Assembly (NCBI GenBank): GCA_963817405.1
Contig: CAWFNW010000001.1
Span: 682,001 to 746,000, forward strand
Reading direction: 5' to 3'
Origin: CAWFNW01 sp963817405
GTDB taxonomy: Bacteria; Actinomycetota; Coriobacteriia; Anaerosomatales; Anaerosomataceae
DNA: 64,000 nucleotides
Each line of letters opens with the position of its first letter. Position 1 is the stretch's first letter. Below the pieces are notes generated by a model. That model was given only the letters and a program-made list of their open reading frames with translations. It was not told the DNA's origin and did not search any database. A program made the position numbers and the translations under genes. Shown one piece after another: positions 24,376-33,204 of the stretch.

Positions 24376-25020
24376 TTAGTGCGATGCAGCTTCGCGCTTC
24401 TCGATCTTCTTCTTGACCTTCTTGAGCCGGAAGAGATCCTCACGGGCTCGCTCGTCGAGCGTCTGCCGGATGTAGGCGACCTGCTCGCGGAGTTGGGGCA
24501 CGGTGATCTGCTCGAGTGCGTTCACACGACGGTTCGTCTTCTGAATCTCCTCACCGAGCCGCTTCAGACGCGTCTCGATGTCGGCGTACTCGATGATGAC
24601 GTCGAGGATCCGCTCGAACTTGTCGGCAGACTCGTCGATTCTCGACGAAACGCTTGTGATGGCGTAGCCGCGGCTGAACGAGGTGCGCAGCGGGCTTTCT
24701 CCCTTGGTCACGACCGGCACCGACACGCCCATGATCTTGGTACCGGTCATGTCGATGGTGATCTCGCCCTTGGTGGCCATCGCGGCGGAGCGCACGGCAA
24801 CCGAACCGTCCACGGCCTGTGCGACCGCAAGGCTGAACTGCGCCTCAGACGTGGTGCGTTGCAGGTCACTCGAGAGCCGCAGCGTCTCGTCCATGACCGA
24901 CATGAACTCAATCAGCAGCGCGTCGCGCTTCTGCTTGAGCAGGTCCATGCCTTGTTCGGCGAGCGTGATCTGCTGCTTGCGCTCCAAGAGCTCTGATCTG
25001 GTCGGCCGGACTTCCTCCAC
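24376..25020 (-). CDS. V/A-type ATPase subunit D
   Basis: The central-stalk shaft subunit, 214 residues and mostly coiled coil. It begins PTRSELLERKQQITLAEQGMDLLKQKRDALL, characteristic of V/A-ATPase subunit D. The C-terminus is a second long helix rich in Lys (LKKVKKKIEKRE). The GTG at 25020 follows GGAGGAGGT. Last gene of the nine-gene ATPase operon. Confidence 0.94.
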   Translation of the reverse strand: MEEVRPTRSELLERKQQITLAEQGMDLLKQKRDALLIEFMSVMDETLRLSSDLQRTTSEAQFSLAVAQAVDGSVAVRSAAMATKGEITIDMTGTKIMGVSVPVVTKGESPLRTSFSRGYAITSVSSRIDESADKFERILDVIIEYADIETRLKRLGEEIQKTNRRVNALEQITVPQLREQVAYIRQTLDERAREDLFRLKKVKKKIEKREAASH

Positions 25021-25058
25021 TCAGCACCTCCTCCGCAACCGCGGTGTCATCGTCGGGA

Positions 25059-26471
25059 CTAGTGGGCCGTCCCGCCCGCGGTCGGATGGTACTTGTCGAT
25101 GAAGTCACGTACACGCTTGAGTTCGTTGATCGGCAGACCGGAGAGCAGCTCCCACGAGACGCGGAGCGTGTCCTCGATGGAGCGGCCGGACTCGCCTTGG
25201 CCGACGATGAGCTTCTCGAACTCGTCCGCGAAGTGCAGGTATCGACGGTCGGTGTCGGAGAGCGCCTCTTCGCCGACGATTGCGACAAGTCTGCGCAGGT
25301 CGCGGCCCTGCGCGTACGCCGCGTACAGCTGGTTCGCCACGGCGCGGTGGTCCTCGCGCGTCTTGCCCTCGCCGATGCCGAGGTTCATGAGGCGCGAAAG
25401 ACACGGCAACACGTCGATCGGCGGGTACAGGCCGCGGCGGTGGAGATGGCGCGAGAGCACGATCTGCCCCTCGGTGATGTAGCCCGTGAGGTCCGGAATA
25501 GGGTGCGTGATGTCATCGTCGGGCATCGTCAGGATCGGGAGCTGTGTGACCGAACCGCTGCGGCCCTTGATGCGGCCGGCACGCTCGTAGATGCTCGAGA
25601 GGTCGGTGTACATGTAGCCCGGATAGCCACGGCGACCAGGCACCTCTTCGCGCGCGGTCGAGACCTCGCGGAGCGCCTCGCAGTAGTTCGTCATGTCCGA
25701 AAGGACGACGAGAACCTGCATGTCCTTCTCGAACGCCAGATACTCGGCCACCGTCAGAGCGCACTTTGGCGTCAGCAGACGCTCGACTGTCGGGTCGTCG
25801 GCGAGGTTCAGGAAGAAGACGACGCGGTCAAGCGCGCCGGTCGTCTCGAACTGCTGCATGAAGTAGGCCGCCTCGCGGTGGGTGATGCCCATCGCCGCAA
25901 AGACGATGGCGAACTCCTCACCAGAGACGACGCGTGCCTGACGTACGATCTGTGCCGCGAGCTCGTTAGCCGGCAGGCCGGAGCCCGAGAAGATCGGCAG
26001 CTTCTGCCCGCGTACGAGGGTATTCAGGCCGTCGATGGCCGAGATGCCGGTCTCGATGAAGTCGGCCGGCTGGTCACGCCTGAACGGGTTGATCGGCGAA
26101 CCGGTCATGTCGAGGCGTTTCTCGGGGATGATCGGGGCCCCACCGTCGATCGGCTTGCCGGCGCCATTCAGAATGCGGCCGAGGAGGTCTGCCGAGACGT
26201 CGATGCGGGCGACCTCTTCTAAGAAGCGCACCCGGGTCGTGGCGATGTCGATACCGGCTGTTCCCTCAAACACCTGGATGACGGCGGTATCGCCGGAGAC
26301 CTCGAGCACCTGGCCCGAGCGCTCGGAACCGTCCGGCATCACGATCGCGACCATCTCGTTGTAGGCGACGCTGTGGACGTCCTCGACGAAGATCAGCGGA
26401 CCGGTGACGTAATTGACAGTCTGGTACTCGATCGACAGGAGCGAGCGGTCCAGAAGTGCCTGGGGTGTCAT
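25059..26471 (-). CDS. V/A-type ATPase subunit B
   Basis: The regulatory, non-catalytic nucleotide-binding subunit of the hexameric head (470 residues). It contains EDVHSVAYNEMV and the P-loop-equivalent GQKLPIFSGSGLPANELA lacking the catalytic GKT, as expected. SDMTNYCEALREVS, GRRGYPGYMYTDLSSIYERAGR and TIPNPDLTGY-like segments are all present. It starts at the base after the subunit A stop. Confidence 0.96.
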   Translation of the reverse strand: MTPQALLDRSLLSIEYQTVNYVTGPLIFVEDVHSVAYNEMVAIVMPDGSERSGQVLEVSGDTAVIQVFEGTAGIDIATTRVRFLEEVARIDVSADLLGRILNGAGKPIDGGAPIIPEKRLDMTGSPINPFRRDQPADFIETGISAIDGLNTLVRGQKLPIFSGSGLPANELAAQIVRQARVVSGEEFAIVFAAMGITHREAAYFMQQFETTGALDRVVFFLNLADDPTVERLLTPKCALTVAEYLAFEKDMQVLVVLSDMTNYCEALREVSTAREEVPGRRGYPGYMYTDLSSIYERAGRIKGRSGSVTQLPILTMPDDDITHPIPDLTGYITEGQIVLSRHLHRRGLYPPIDVLPCLSRLMNLGIGEGKTREDHRAVANQLYAAYAQGRDLRRLVAIVGEEALSDTDRRYLHFADEFEKLIVGQGESGRSIEDTLRVSWELLSGLPINELKRVRDFIDKYHPTAGGTAH

Positions 26472-28226
26472 CTACAGCACCTCGATTCCGGCGATTTCGT
26501 CGGGGATTTCTGTCGCCATCGCACGCATCCGCTCGACGGCCCGCTCGTGGGGAGTGGTCTTGAGCGTTGCGATCTCGTCACGTTGTGGCAGCTGCAGGAT
26601 CTGCCTCAGCGAGACGCCGCGCGACATGGCCTGGGTGGCCGCATCGAAGAACGCGAGGATGGTCTTGAGCAGCCAGTAGCTCTTGTCCGGCGGGCAGTAC
26701 GCATCGATCTCGTCGAACGCGAACTGCTGCAGGTAGTCCTCTCGCAGCATCCGAGCTGCCTCGAGGATGATCTTCTCGGTCTCAGGTAGTGCATCCGGAC
26801 CGACCAGCTGCACGATCTCCTGCAGCTCGGTCTCCTTCTGGAGCAGGAACATCGCGCGCTCGCGGGCCTCCGCCCAGTCCCGTGCGACCTCCTCCTCGAA
26901 CCATGGCCGCACCTGCGCCAGGAACAGCGTGTAGGACTTCGTCCACGAGATGGCCGGGAAGTGCCGGCGGTGCGCGAGCGAGGTGTCGAGCGCCCAGAAG
27001 GCACCGGTGACGCGGAGCGAGTTCTGCGTCATCGGTTCGGACATGTCGCCGCCAGGAGGTGAAACGGCGCCGACCATGGTGACCGAACCGACGCGATCAC
27101 CCCCGCCGAGCGCATCAACGCGGCCGCAGCGCTCATAGAAACTTGCGAGACGCGTGGCGAGGTACGCCGGGTAGCCTTCCTCGCCCGGCATCTCCTCGAG
27201 ACGACCAGAGACCTCGCGGAGCGCCTCGCCCCAGCGGGAGGTGGAGTCGGCCATCATGGCCACGCTGTAGCCCATGTCGCGGTAGTACTCGGCGAGCGTG
27301 ATGCCCGTGTAGATGGACGCCTCGCGAGCGGCAACCGGCATGTTCGACGTGTTGGCCACGAGGACGGTGCGGTCCATGAGCTTGGAGCCCGTGCGCGGGT
27401 CCTCGAGTTCCGGGAACTCCGCCAGTACCTCGGTCATCTCGTTGCCGCGCTCGCCGCAGCCGACGTACACGATGATGTCGACGTCGGCCCACTTGGCGAG
27501 CGACTGTTGCGTGACCGTCTTGCCCGTGCCGAAACCGCCCGGGATGATCGCGTTACCGCCGAGCGCCACAGGGAAGAACGTGTCGAGAATCCGCATGCCC
27601 GTGAGGAACGGTGTGGTCGGGTCGAGCTTGCGCTGGTACGGGCGCCCCTGCCGGACCGGCCACTTCTGGTACATCCGAATCTCATGCGTGTCGTCGAGGA
27701 CGCACACGACGGTGTCTATGGTGTACTGCCCTGGCGCGACGACCTTCGTCACCGTCCCGCTCAGGTTCGGCGGCACCATGACCCTGTGCACGATCGTCGG
27801 ACCCTCGGGGGTGGTGCCGACGACGTCGCCACCGACGAGGGCGTCGCCGACCGCCACGGTGGGCGTGTAGTCCCAGATGCGCTCGTGATCGAGCGCCTCC
27901 ACGACGGTGCCTCGGGCGATGAAGTCGGAACCGGTGTTCTCGGCGATGACGGGGAGCGGGCGCTGGATCCCGTCATAGATCGACGAGAGCAGGCCCGGAC
28001 CGAGGTCCAGCATGAGCGCGCCGTCTGTTGGTTCGACTGGCTCCCCTACCTTCAGTCCCGAGGTGTCCTCGTAGACCTGAATGGTCGCCAAGGTGCCCTC
28101 AAGCCTGATGACTTCGCCCATCAGTCCCGCGTTGCCGACGCGAACGACGTCGTACATTCGAATGCCGGTCATTCCGTCGGCGACGACGACCGGACCGGTG
28201 ATCTTGGAGAGTGTTCCGAGAATCAT
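26472..28226 (-). CDS. V/A-type ATPase catalytic subunit A
   Basis: The catalytic subunit (584 residues) with Walker A GGFGTGKTVTQQSLAKW, the GCGERGNEMTEVL segment, the long non-homologous region before the P-loop that distinguishes A from F1-beta subunits, and SVAMMADSTSRWGEALREVSGRLEEMPGEEGYPAYLATRL. Drives rotation coupled to proton or sodium transport at the membrane. Its start codon overlaps the subunit F stop (TGATG). Confidence 0.97.
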   Translation of the reverse strand: MILGTLSKITGPVVVADGMTGIRMYDVVRVGNAGLMGEVIRLEGTLATIQVYEDTSGLKVGEPVEPTDGALMLDLGPGLLSSIYDGIQRPLPVIAENTGSDFIARGTVVEALDHERIWDYTPTVAVGDALVGGDVVGTTPEGPTIVHRVMVPPNLSGTVTKVVAPGQYTIDTVVCVLDDTHEIRMYQKWPVRQGRPYQRKLDPTTPFLTGMRILDTFFPVALGGNAIIPGGFGTGKTVTQQSLAKWADVDIIVYVGCGERGNEMTEVLAEFPELEDPRTGSKLMDRTVLVANTSNMPVAAREASIYTGITLAEYYRDMGYSVAMMADSTSRWGEALREVSGRLEEMPGEEGYPAYLATRLASFYERCGRVDALGGGDRVGSVTMVGAVSPPGGDMSEPMTQNSLRVTGAFWALDTSLAHRRHFPAISWTKSYTLFLAQVRPWFEEEVARDWAEARERAMFLLQKETELQEIVQLVGPDALPETEKIILEAARMLREDYLQQFAFDEIDAYCPPDKSYWLLKTILAFFDAATQAMSRGVSLRQILQLPQRDEIATLKTTPHERAVERMRAMATEIPDEIAGIEVL

Positions 28227-28558
28227 CAGCCTCGCCTCAGTGTGATGTCGAATCCGATTGCCCGTCGGATCAGGCGCGACAAATACGCCCGGTGGTCCTC
28301 TTCGGCCTGGAGCTTCTCCCGGACCGGGAGCGAGATCACGATCGGCCGGTAGGTTGAGTTGATCTTCTGCTGCATACGTTCGTCGATCTCGGCCATATAG
28401 GCCTCGTTCACGGCGAGGATGCCGCTTGTATCATCGTCCAAGAGCGCGCCGAGTTTCCGGCGCGCATCGTCCGGCGAGTCCGCGGTCACCACGTCGACGC
28501 CCGCGAGGCGGAAGCCATCGCCGGTGTCCGGGTCGGTGAGCACGACGAGCTTATACAA
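28226..28558 (-). CDS. V/A-type ATPase subunit F
   Basis: A 110-residue stalk subunit with a Rossmann-like fold: YKLVVLTDPDTGDGFRLAGVDVV, SGILAVNEAYM and YRPIVISLPVRE. It begins eight bases inside the subunit C gene and shares one base with the subunit A start. Confidence 0.9.
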   Translation of the reverse strand: MYKLVVLTDPDTGDGFRLAGVDVVTADSPDDARRKLGALLDDDTSGILAVNEAYMAEIDERMQQKINSTYRPIVISLPVREKLQAEEDHRAYLSRLIRRAIGFDITLRRG

Positions 28559-29642
28559 CGATGAGCTCCTCTCTCATGCGCGACTCCGGCATGCCGACCT
28601 CCACACCCTTGACGACGATGCGCAGGTTTGTGACCTCGTTGGCCTTCGCCCACAGGTATCCGATGAGGATCCCCACACCAAGCGGATCCCCCCGCCCCGC
28701 CGCGAACGCCCGCCTGAAGAGCAGGTCCTCGAGCGCACGCTCAAACACGGAGATAGAACCCGACTCGATGTACTTGAGTGCCACCGCCTCCACGGGACGA
28801 CCGTACGGCGTCCGCTTGAGCCGGTCGTAGACCTCGTCGACGTCCGACATTCCCGCAAGTTCACGAAAAAGCGACTCCGACACATAGAGCCCCCCGGGCA
28901 TGAAGAACCGCATGGGGTCGACGTCCTCGAGGTCTGCACTCAACAACCTGAGGCACGTGAGCAGGTTCGTGGTATCCACTTGGACGCCAAGGAACCGCGA
29001 TACCAGCCTGCGGTTGTGGCTGCGCCCCTTCAATCGCTTCGACGCCCATGACATGTAGAACGTGTCGAGGGCGAGCTCGAGAACGGCGAGGTTGCCGCTT
29101 TCCATGTACTCCGGCATCGCCGCCCGAAGCGGCGCACCAAACGGCAACTCCCACGTCGAGAGCGTGTCGACCACCGCCCTCACGTCCGACTGGCGCGCCA
29201 ACTCGTCGAGATCGATCTTGCTGAGCTGACCGACGGTGATGAGGCTGTCAGAGACCTCAGCAGGATCAAGATGCATGTGCTTGCCGCGGATCACCGTCTT
29301 GACGTTGAAGAGGTCCCACCTGCCGAGCACCGTGGTCAACAGATCGACAGCCTCGTCGTTGACGAGCGACAGGACCTTGCGGAACGTCCGCACCATGTTC
29401 TCTCTCAGCGCGATGTCCACCTGTCGGCCGGTTCGACCGTGGAGGATCTGCTCCTCCAGGTCCGGACCGTACTCGGTCTCCATCAGCGCTTGAATGATCG
29501 CGTGCACGTCCCGGGACTGCATCAAGCCGTCCATGAACGACTGCTTGAGCAGCCGAGAGCGCATGCCGCGCACGCGGGCGTTGCAGTACCCGTACTCCTT
29601 GCGAGAGGTGGGCCCGAGTCTGCGCGTCGGCGCTGCGCTCAT
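28551..29642 (-). CDS. V/A-type ATPase subunit C
   Basis: The funnel-shaped subunit joining the central stalk to the membrane ring, 363 residues and largely helical. The segment YGYCNARVRGMRSRLL near the start and PLGVGILIGYLWAKANEVTNLRIVVKGVEVGM near the end are diagnostic of the archaeal-type C (AhaC/NtpC) family. The ATG at 29642 overlaps the subunit E stop (ATGA). The upstream open frame is not homologous-looking and is excluded. Confidence 0.92.
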   Translation of the reverse strand: MSAAPTRRLGPTSRKEYGYCNARVRGMRSRLLKQSFMDGLMQSRDVHAIIQALMETEYGPDLEEQILHGRTGRQVDIALRENMVRTFRKVLSLVNDEAVDLLTTVLGRWDLFNVKTVIRGKHMHLDPAEVSDSLITVGQLSKIDLDELARQSDVRAVVDTLSTWELPFGAPLRAAMPEYMESGNLAVLELALDTFYMSWASKRLKGRSHNRRLVSRFLGVQVDTTNLLTCLRLLSADLEDVDPMRFFMPGGLYVSESLFRELAGMSDVDEVYDRLKRTPYGRPVEAVALKYIESGSISVFERALEDLLFRRAFAAGRGDPLGVGILIGYLWAKANEVTNLRIVVKGVEVGMPESRMREELIVV

Positions 29643-30217
29643 GAGCCGAGGATCTCCGCGACGCGTGCCTGGATGAGGCCCCTGGCCTTTTCGAGTCGTG
29701 ACTCGAACGTGTTGGAGCGGAGCACCCGACCGCCGGCCGCGGTGACAGCGACGCCACCGACCGACGTTCCGCCGGTCGAGACGGTACACGCGCCCCCTCG
29801 GCTCGCGACCACAGTAGAAGCGAGGTCGGCGTCTGCAGGGTCGACGACCACTTCACACGGGGCCTCGACACCGGCCAGCGCCTCCTCCGCAAGCGCCTTG
29901 AACACAGCGGGATACTCCGGCGATGAGCGGAACGAGCCGAGCTTCGTAAGTGCGTCGTCGAAGACGCGCACCACTGCCGCATCCCGGACGCCGGCAAGCC
30001 GTTTGCGGGCGTCGAGACGTCCCGCGTTGATCGTCTTGCTCGCCTTGATAGCCGCACTCTCACCCGCGGCGTCAACCTTGGCCTGCGTCAGGCGCTCAGC
30101 CTCACGGCGCGCCTCCTCCATGATGGAGGTCGCCTGGCCCTGGGCTACCGCCAAGAGATCGTCGCACTCGCGCTCAGCCTGCTCATCGAGCGCTCTGAAG
30201 ATATCCTCGATCGCCAT
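29639..30217 (-). CDS. V/A-type ATPase subunit E
   Basis: A 192-residue peripheral-stalk subunit. The N-terminal 100 residues form a charged coiled coil (ALDEQAERECDDLL...EEARREAERLTQ) and the C-terminal part is a compact alpha/beta domain (CEVVVDPADADLAS, GGVAVTAAGGRVLRSNTFESRLEKAR). It pairs with the subunit G/H coiled coil encoded at the head of the operon. Confidence 0.9.
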   Translation of the reverse strand: MAIEDIFRALDEQAERECDDLLAVAQGQATSIMEEARREAERLTQAKVDAAGESAAIKASKTINAGRLDARKRLAGVRDAAVVRVFDDALTKLGSFRSSPEYPAVFKALAEEALAGVEAPCEVVVDPADADLASTVVASRGGACTVSTGGTSVGGVAVTAAGGRVLRSNTFESRLEKARGLIQARVAEILGS

Positions 30218-30261
30218 ACGTCAGTCCTTCCACGCTCCGCGAACCCGCACGATCAATGAGG

Positions 30262-30585
30262 TTATGCGGTGCCGATCATGAAGGCGATGACGAAGCCGAG
30301 CAGGACGATGACCTCGGGGAGTGCCTGGAGAACGATGATGTTCGTGCCAGCCTCTGGACGCTCGGCGAGCGTGCCTGCGCCAGCGGCGCCGATGCGGGCC
30401 TGCGCGTAGCCGGCGCTCATCGCGGAGACGCTCATCGCGGCGCCGGCGGCGATGGCCTTGGCCACACCGACTCGCCAGTCAACCGGCGTCGTCGTCTCGG
30501 CCTGGGCAAGCGCCATCGCCGGTACCGCCATCGCTGTGATGAACGTGCTGCCAAACACCATTCTTGCGAGCTTGTTCTTGATCAT
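30262..30585 (-). CDS. V/A-type ATPase membrane ring subunit K
   Basis: A 107-residue proteolipid with a signal-like hydrophobic N-terminus (MVFGSTFITAMAVPAMALAQA) followed by a single two-helix hairpin. The ion-binding glutamate is in the second helix (QALPEVIVLLGFVIAFMI). Many V-type rings use double-hairpin subunits; this short form is closer to F-type c subunits and to some archaeal and bacterial A-type rings. Ion choice (H+ or Na+) is not decided by the sequence alone. Its start overlaps the subunit I stop (ATGA). Confidence 0.9.
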   Translation of the reverse strand: MIKNKLARMVFGSTFITAMAVPAMALAQAETTTPVDWRVGVAKAIAAGAAMSVSAMSAGYAQARIGAAGAGTLAERPEAGTNIIVLQALPEVIVLLGFVIAFMIGTA

Positions 30586-32558
30586 GCGCGCTTTTCACCT
30601 CCGGTTTTCTGGAACGGCTCGTACTCTTCGTTCGTCGCCTCATAGTACTTCCCGCCGAACTCCAGCAGGTTGAGACGCAATGCATGAATGGTGGGCGTGA
30701 AGATCGCCAACACGAGATGGAGCGAGTGGAAGATCAGGAGCAGAACGATGGCCACCGGCCACGGTATCATCTCGTTCGTCGCCATCTTATTGATGGCAGT
30801 CGCGAAGATCGCATCCGACAGGCCCACGGCCATGATACGGATGTAGCTTGCGATGCCCCCGATGGTCTCCAGCGTCTCAACGAACCCCATGATGCCCCCC
30901 CAGCGGAACACCGCGAGGATACCTATGGTCATCACGGCCGCACCGATGATCTGGACAGCGGGGACCGCCTTGAGCAGCGTCATGGCGATCACCAGGATGA
31001 TGGTGCCGCCGACGAATCCCGCCAGCCCGCCCTTCACGAAGGCGTGCTTGCGTTGCCTGGTCTTGATCGAGTTGACGACGCCGAGGATCAGGCCGAAGAG
31101 GATCTGTATCATGCCCAATCCGATAGCCATGATCATGATGGTCATGACTTCTTCTTCACGGTTGATCGGTAAGATGAACTTCTCAGTGAGCCTGATGATG
31201 GGGAACATGAATTCGCCCTTGGGCCACAGCAACCCGCCGAAGACCTCGCCGTAGAGGAAGCCGAAGAGGATCGCGGATGTGGCCGCCGGGCCCAGCAGGC
31301 CTGTTCCAATCTGCACAGCTGGCTTGTCCTTGAACTTGAACCGCATCCACAGGATGATCGCCAGCATGACGACGCCGTAGCCGATGTCACCGACGATCAT
31401 GCCGAAGATGAGCGGGTAGCTGATCGCCCAGATAATCGATGGGTCGATCGTCCCGTACATCGGCTTGCCGCCCATGAGGTAGCTCATCGCGAACGAGGCC
31501 GGCTGCGCCCACTTGGGGTTACTGAGTTGCACCGGTGTGTCCTCGAACTCGTGCTCGTCGATCTCCAGCTGGTTCACGATCACGTCCATGCCGAAACGCT
31601 CGACGACGTGTCGCCTGAGGTCCTTGACGTCGCTCGTGGGGAGCCACCCGGTGATCACGAAGGCGTACTCGGTCTGCCCGAACTTGGGAATCGCACTAAT
31701 CTCCGCGATCTTGTCGGTGAGGACGTCACGGATCGTGGTGAGCCGCGCGTACCACTTCACCGAAAGGTCGTGCAGCTCCGTGCGCACATCGTCGAGGCGC
31801 TTCGGCAGCGCTGCGCGACGCTCGCGGATCTGGTCGTAGGCCACGTCGAACGGCATGTCCTGGAACTCGGACGGCAGCCGGATCTGGTTGATGTTCTCCA
31901 TCGCGAGGAACTTGTGCACCGCGTCGCCGGACTTGCGCGCGTAGACGACGATGACGGCCGTGGTCTCCTCGTCGACATCCGTCGAGACGATCTCACACTG
32001 GCTGCCAGTGAGCTCGTCGAGCTCCTTCTTGAGCTGGTCGAGCGCGCCCTTATACCGGCGCTCTACGAGCAACGCAACTGAGTCGAACTGGCCCGTCGTC
32101 ACGATCTGCTTCGCGAGCGGCTGGATCTTCTGCAGGATGGGCTCGTAGCGCGCCAGGAGCGCGAGCTCGGCCTCCATCGCTGACTGCGCCTGGGCGAGGC
32201 TGGACGTCCGGTCCTCGACCTGTTCGATGACCTCGGAGACCTCGACTGAGAGCTCCTTGCTGTCCATGTTCCAGAGCTGGAGGTACTCCTTCTGACGCTG
32301 GAGTTCCTCGACCGGCTCTTCGGGCAGATGGAGCGCCTTGATGATCGAGCGGAGCCGAATGAGCAGGTCCTCCATCCGCTCCCGCTCGCTCGCCTGATTG
32401 GAGACGACCTCCATCTTGTCGAGCGGAACATCACCGGCTTGGATCTTCTTCGACATATCCTCGAAGTGAACAGTCCCCAACTCGTGCAGTAGACTGACCA
32501 CCTCGAAGAAACGCGCCTTCGGGCCGATCAGCTCTACTTTGGCCATTGGAACGAGCAT
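30582..32558 (-). CDS. V/A-type ATPase subunit I (stator a subunit)
   Basis: A 658-residue protein. The N-terminal half (about 330 residues) is soluble and coiled coil; the C-terminal half has about eight transmembrane helices forming the ion half-channels. FGMIVGDIGYGVVMLAI and the arginine-containing SYIRIMAVGLSDAIFATAIN are family signatures. The ATG at 32558 is preceded by GGAGGAGGCTCCAGG, so I use it instead of the ATG four codons later. Confidence 0.95.
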   Translation of the reverse strand: MLVPMAKVELIGPKARFFEVVSLLHELGTVHFEDMSKKIQAGDVPLDKMEVVSNQASERERMEDLLIRLRSIIKALHLPEEPVEELQRQKEYLQLWNMDSKELSVEVSEVIEQVEDRTSSLAQAQSAMEAELALLARYEPILQKIQPLAKQIVTTGQFDSVALLVERRYKGALDQLKKELDELTGSQCEIVSTDVDEETTAVIVVYARKSGDAVHKFLAMENINQIRLPSEFQDMPFDVAYDQIRERRAALPKRLDDVRTELHDLSVKWYARLTTIRDVLTDKIAEISAIPKFGQTEYAFVITGWLPTSDVKDLRRHVVERFGMDVIVNQLEIDEHEFEDTPVQLSNPKWAQPASFAMSYLMGGKPMYGTIDPSIIWAISYPLIFGMIVGDIGYGVVMLAIILWMRFKFKDKPAVQIGTGLLGPAATSAILFGFLYGEVFGGLLWPKGEFMFPIIRLTEKFILPINREEEVMTIMIMAIGLGMIQILFGLILGVVNSIKTRQRKHAFVKGGLAGFVGGTIILVIAMTLLKAVPAVQIIGAAVMTIGILAVFRWGGIMGFVETLETIGGIASYIRIMAVGLSDAIFATAINKMATNEMIPWPVAIVLLLIFHSLHLVLAIFTPTIHALRLNLLEFGGKYYEATNEEYEPFQKTGGEKRA

Positions 32559-32605
32559 CCTGGAGCCTCCTCCCCTTCGTGAGGCTGACTACTGCGAAGC
32601 GTCGA

Positions 32606-32980
32606 TCACGTCGAGGTAACCACAGAGACGACGAAATCGACCGCCTCCGCATGGCGCTTCGCGAGCTGGGCCTCAAGCCCGCCGACTCCCTCTTCAGCCT
32701 CACGCTTGATGGCTGCTGCATCCTCGGCGGCCTTCGCGATCAAGCCTTCAGCATGCTCCTTCGCGAGACTGTCGCTCTCCCGCTCCGCAGTCGCGATGAG
32801 CTCCGTTGCTTTCTGCCGGGCCTCCGCCACGATGCTCTCGGCCTGCATCTTCGCAGCCAGGACCCGCCCGTGGATCTCCATCTCCTTCTCGCGGATCTGA
32901 TAGAGCGGCGAGTTGGCGTCCTTGTTCACGACGTCTTGATGGAATCGGATCTCCTCGAGGACCTTCTCTTCCACCCGCAT
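32606..32980 (-). CDS. V/A-type ATPase subunit G/H (peripheral stalk)
   Basis: A 124-residue, almost entirely coiled-coil protein (EKEMEIHGRVLAAKMQAESI ... KAAEDAAAIKREAEEGV). It matches the AhaH/NtpF subunit that pairs with E as the peripheral stalk. It is the first gene of the operon, 47 bases before subunit I, in the usual H-I-K-E-C-F-A-B-D order. Confidence 0.85.
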   Translation of the reverse strand: MRVEEKVLEEIRFHQDVVNKDANSPLYQIREKEMEIHGRVLAAKMQAESIVAEARQKATELIATAERESDSLAKEHAEGLIAKAAEDAAAIKREAEEGVGGLEAQLAKRHAEAVDFVVSVVTST

Positions 32981-33113
32981 CCCCTCCCGAACTCCAAACC
33001 CTCAACAGACCCGCACTGGTCTCTCGCAGCGCTCACACGCTGCTACAGGACGTGCGCATACCACCCGTCCTGAATGCTTGTTCGCTGCGCGGCGGAGCGT
33101 TCCTGCCGCCCGC

Positions 33114-33127
33114 AGCATTAATATGCT
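33114..33127. promoter_or_regulatory. AT-rich inverted repeat upstream of the ATPase operon
   Basis: AGCAT-TAAT-ATGCT lies in an otherwise GC-rich 224-base gap between alr and the ATPase operon, about 135 bases upstream of the first ATPase gene. It may hold the operon promoter or an operator. No clear -35/-10 pair could be assigned. The remainder of the gap shows no gene. Confidence 0.25.
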
Positions 33128-33204
33128 TTAAGCCTCGAGCGAGGGCGCGTGGCCTCCGGCGCTCGGCCTGCACCGCCACGCGCGCCGGGTCCGCCAAGGC
33201 GCCC

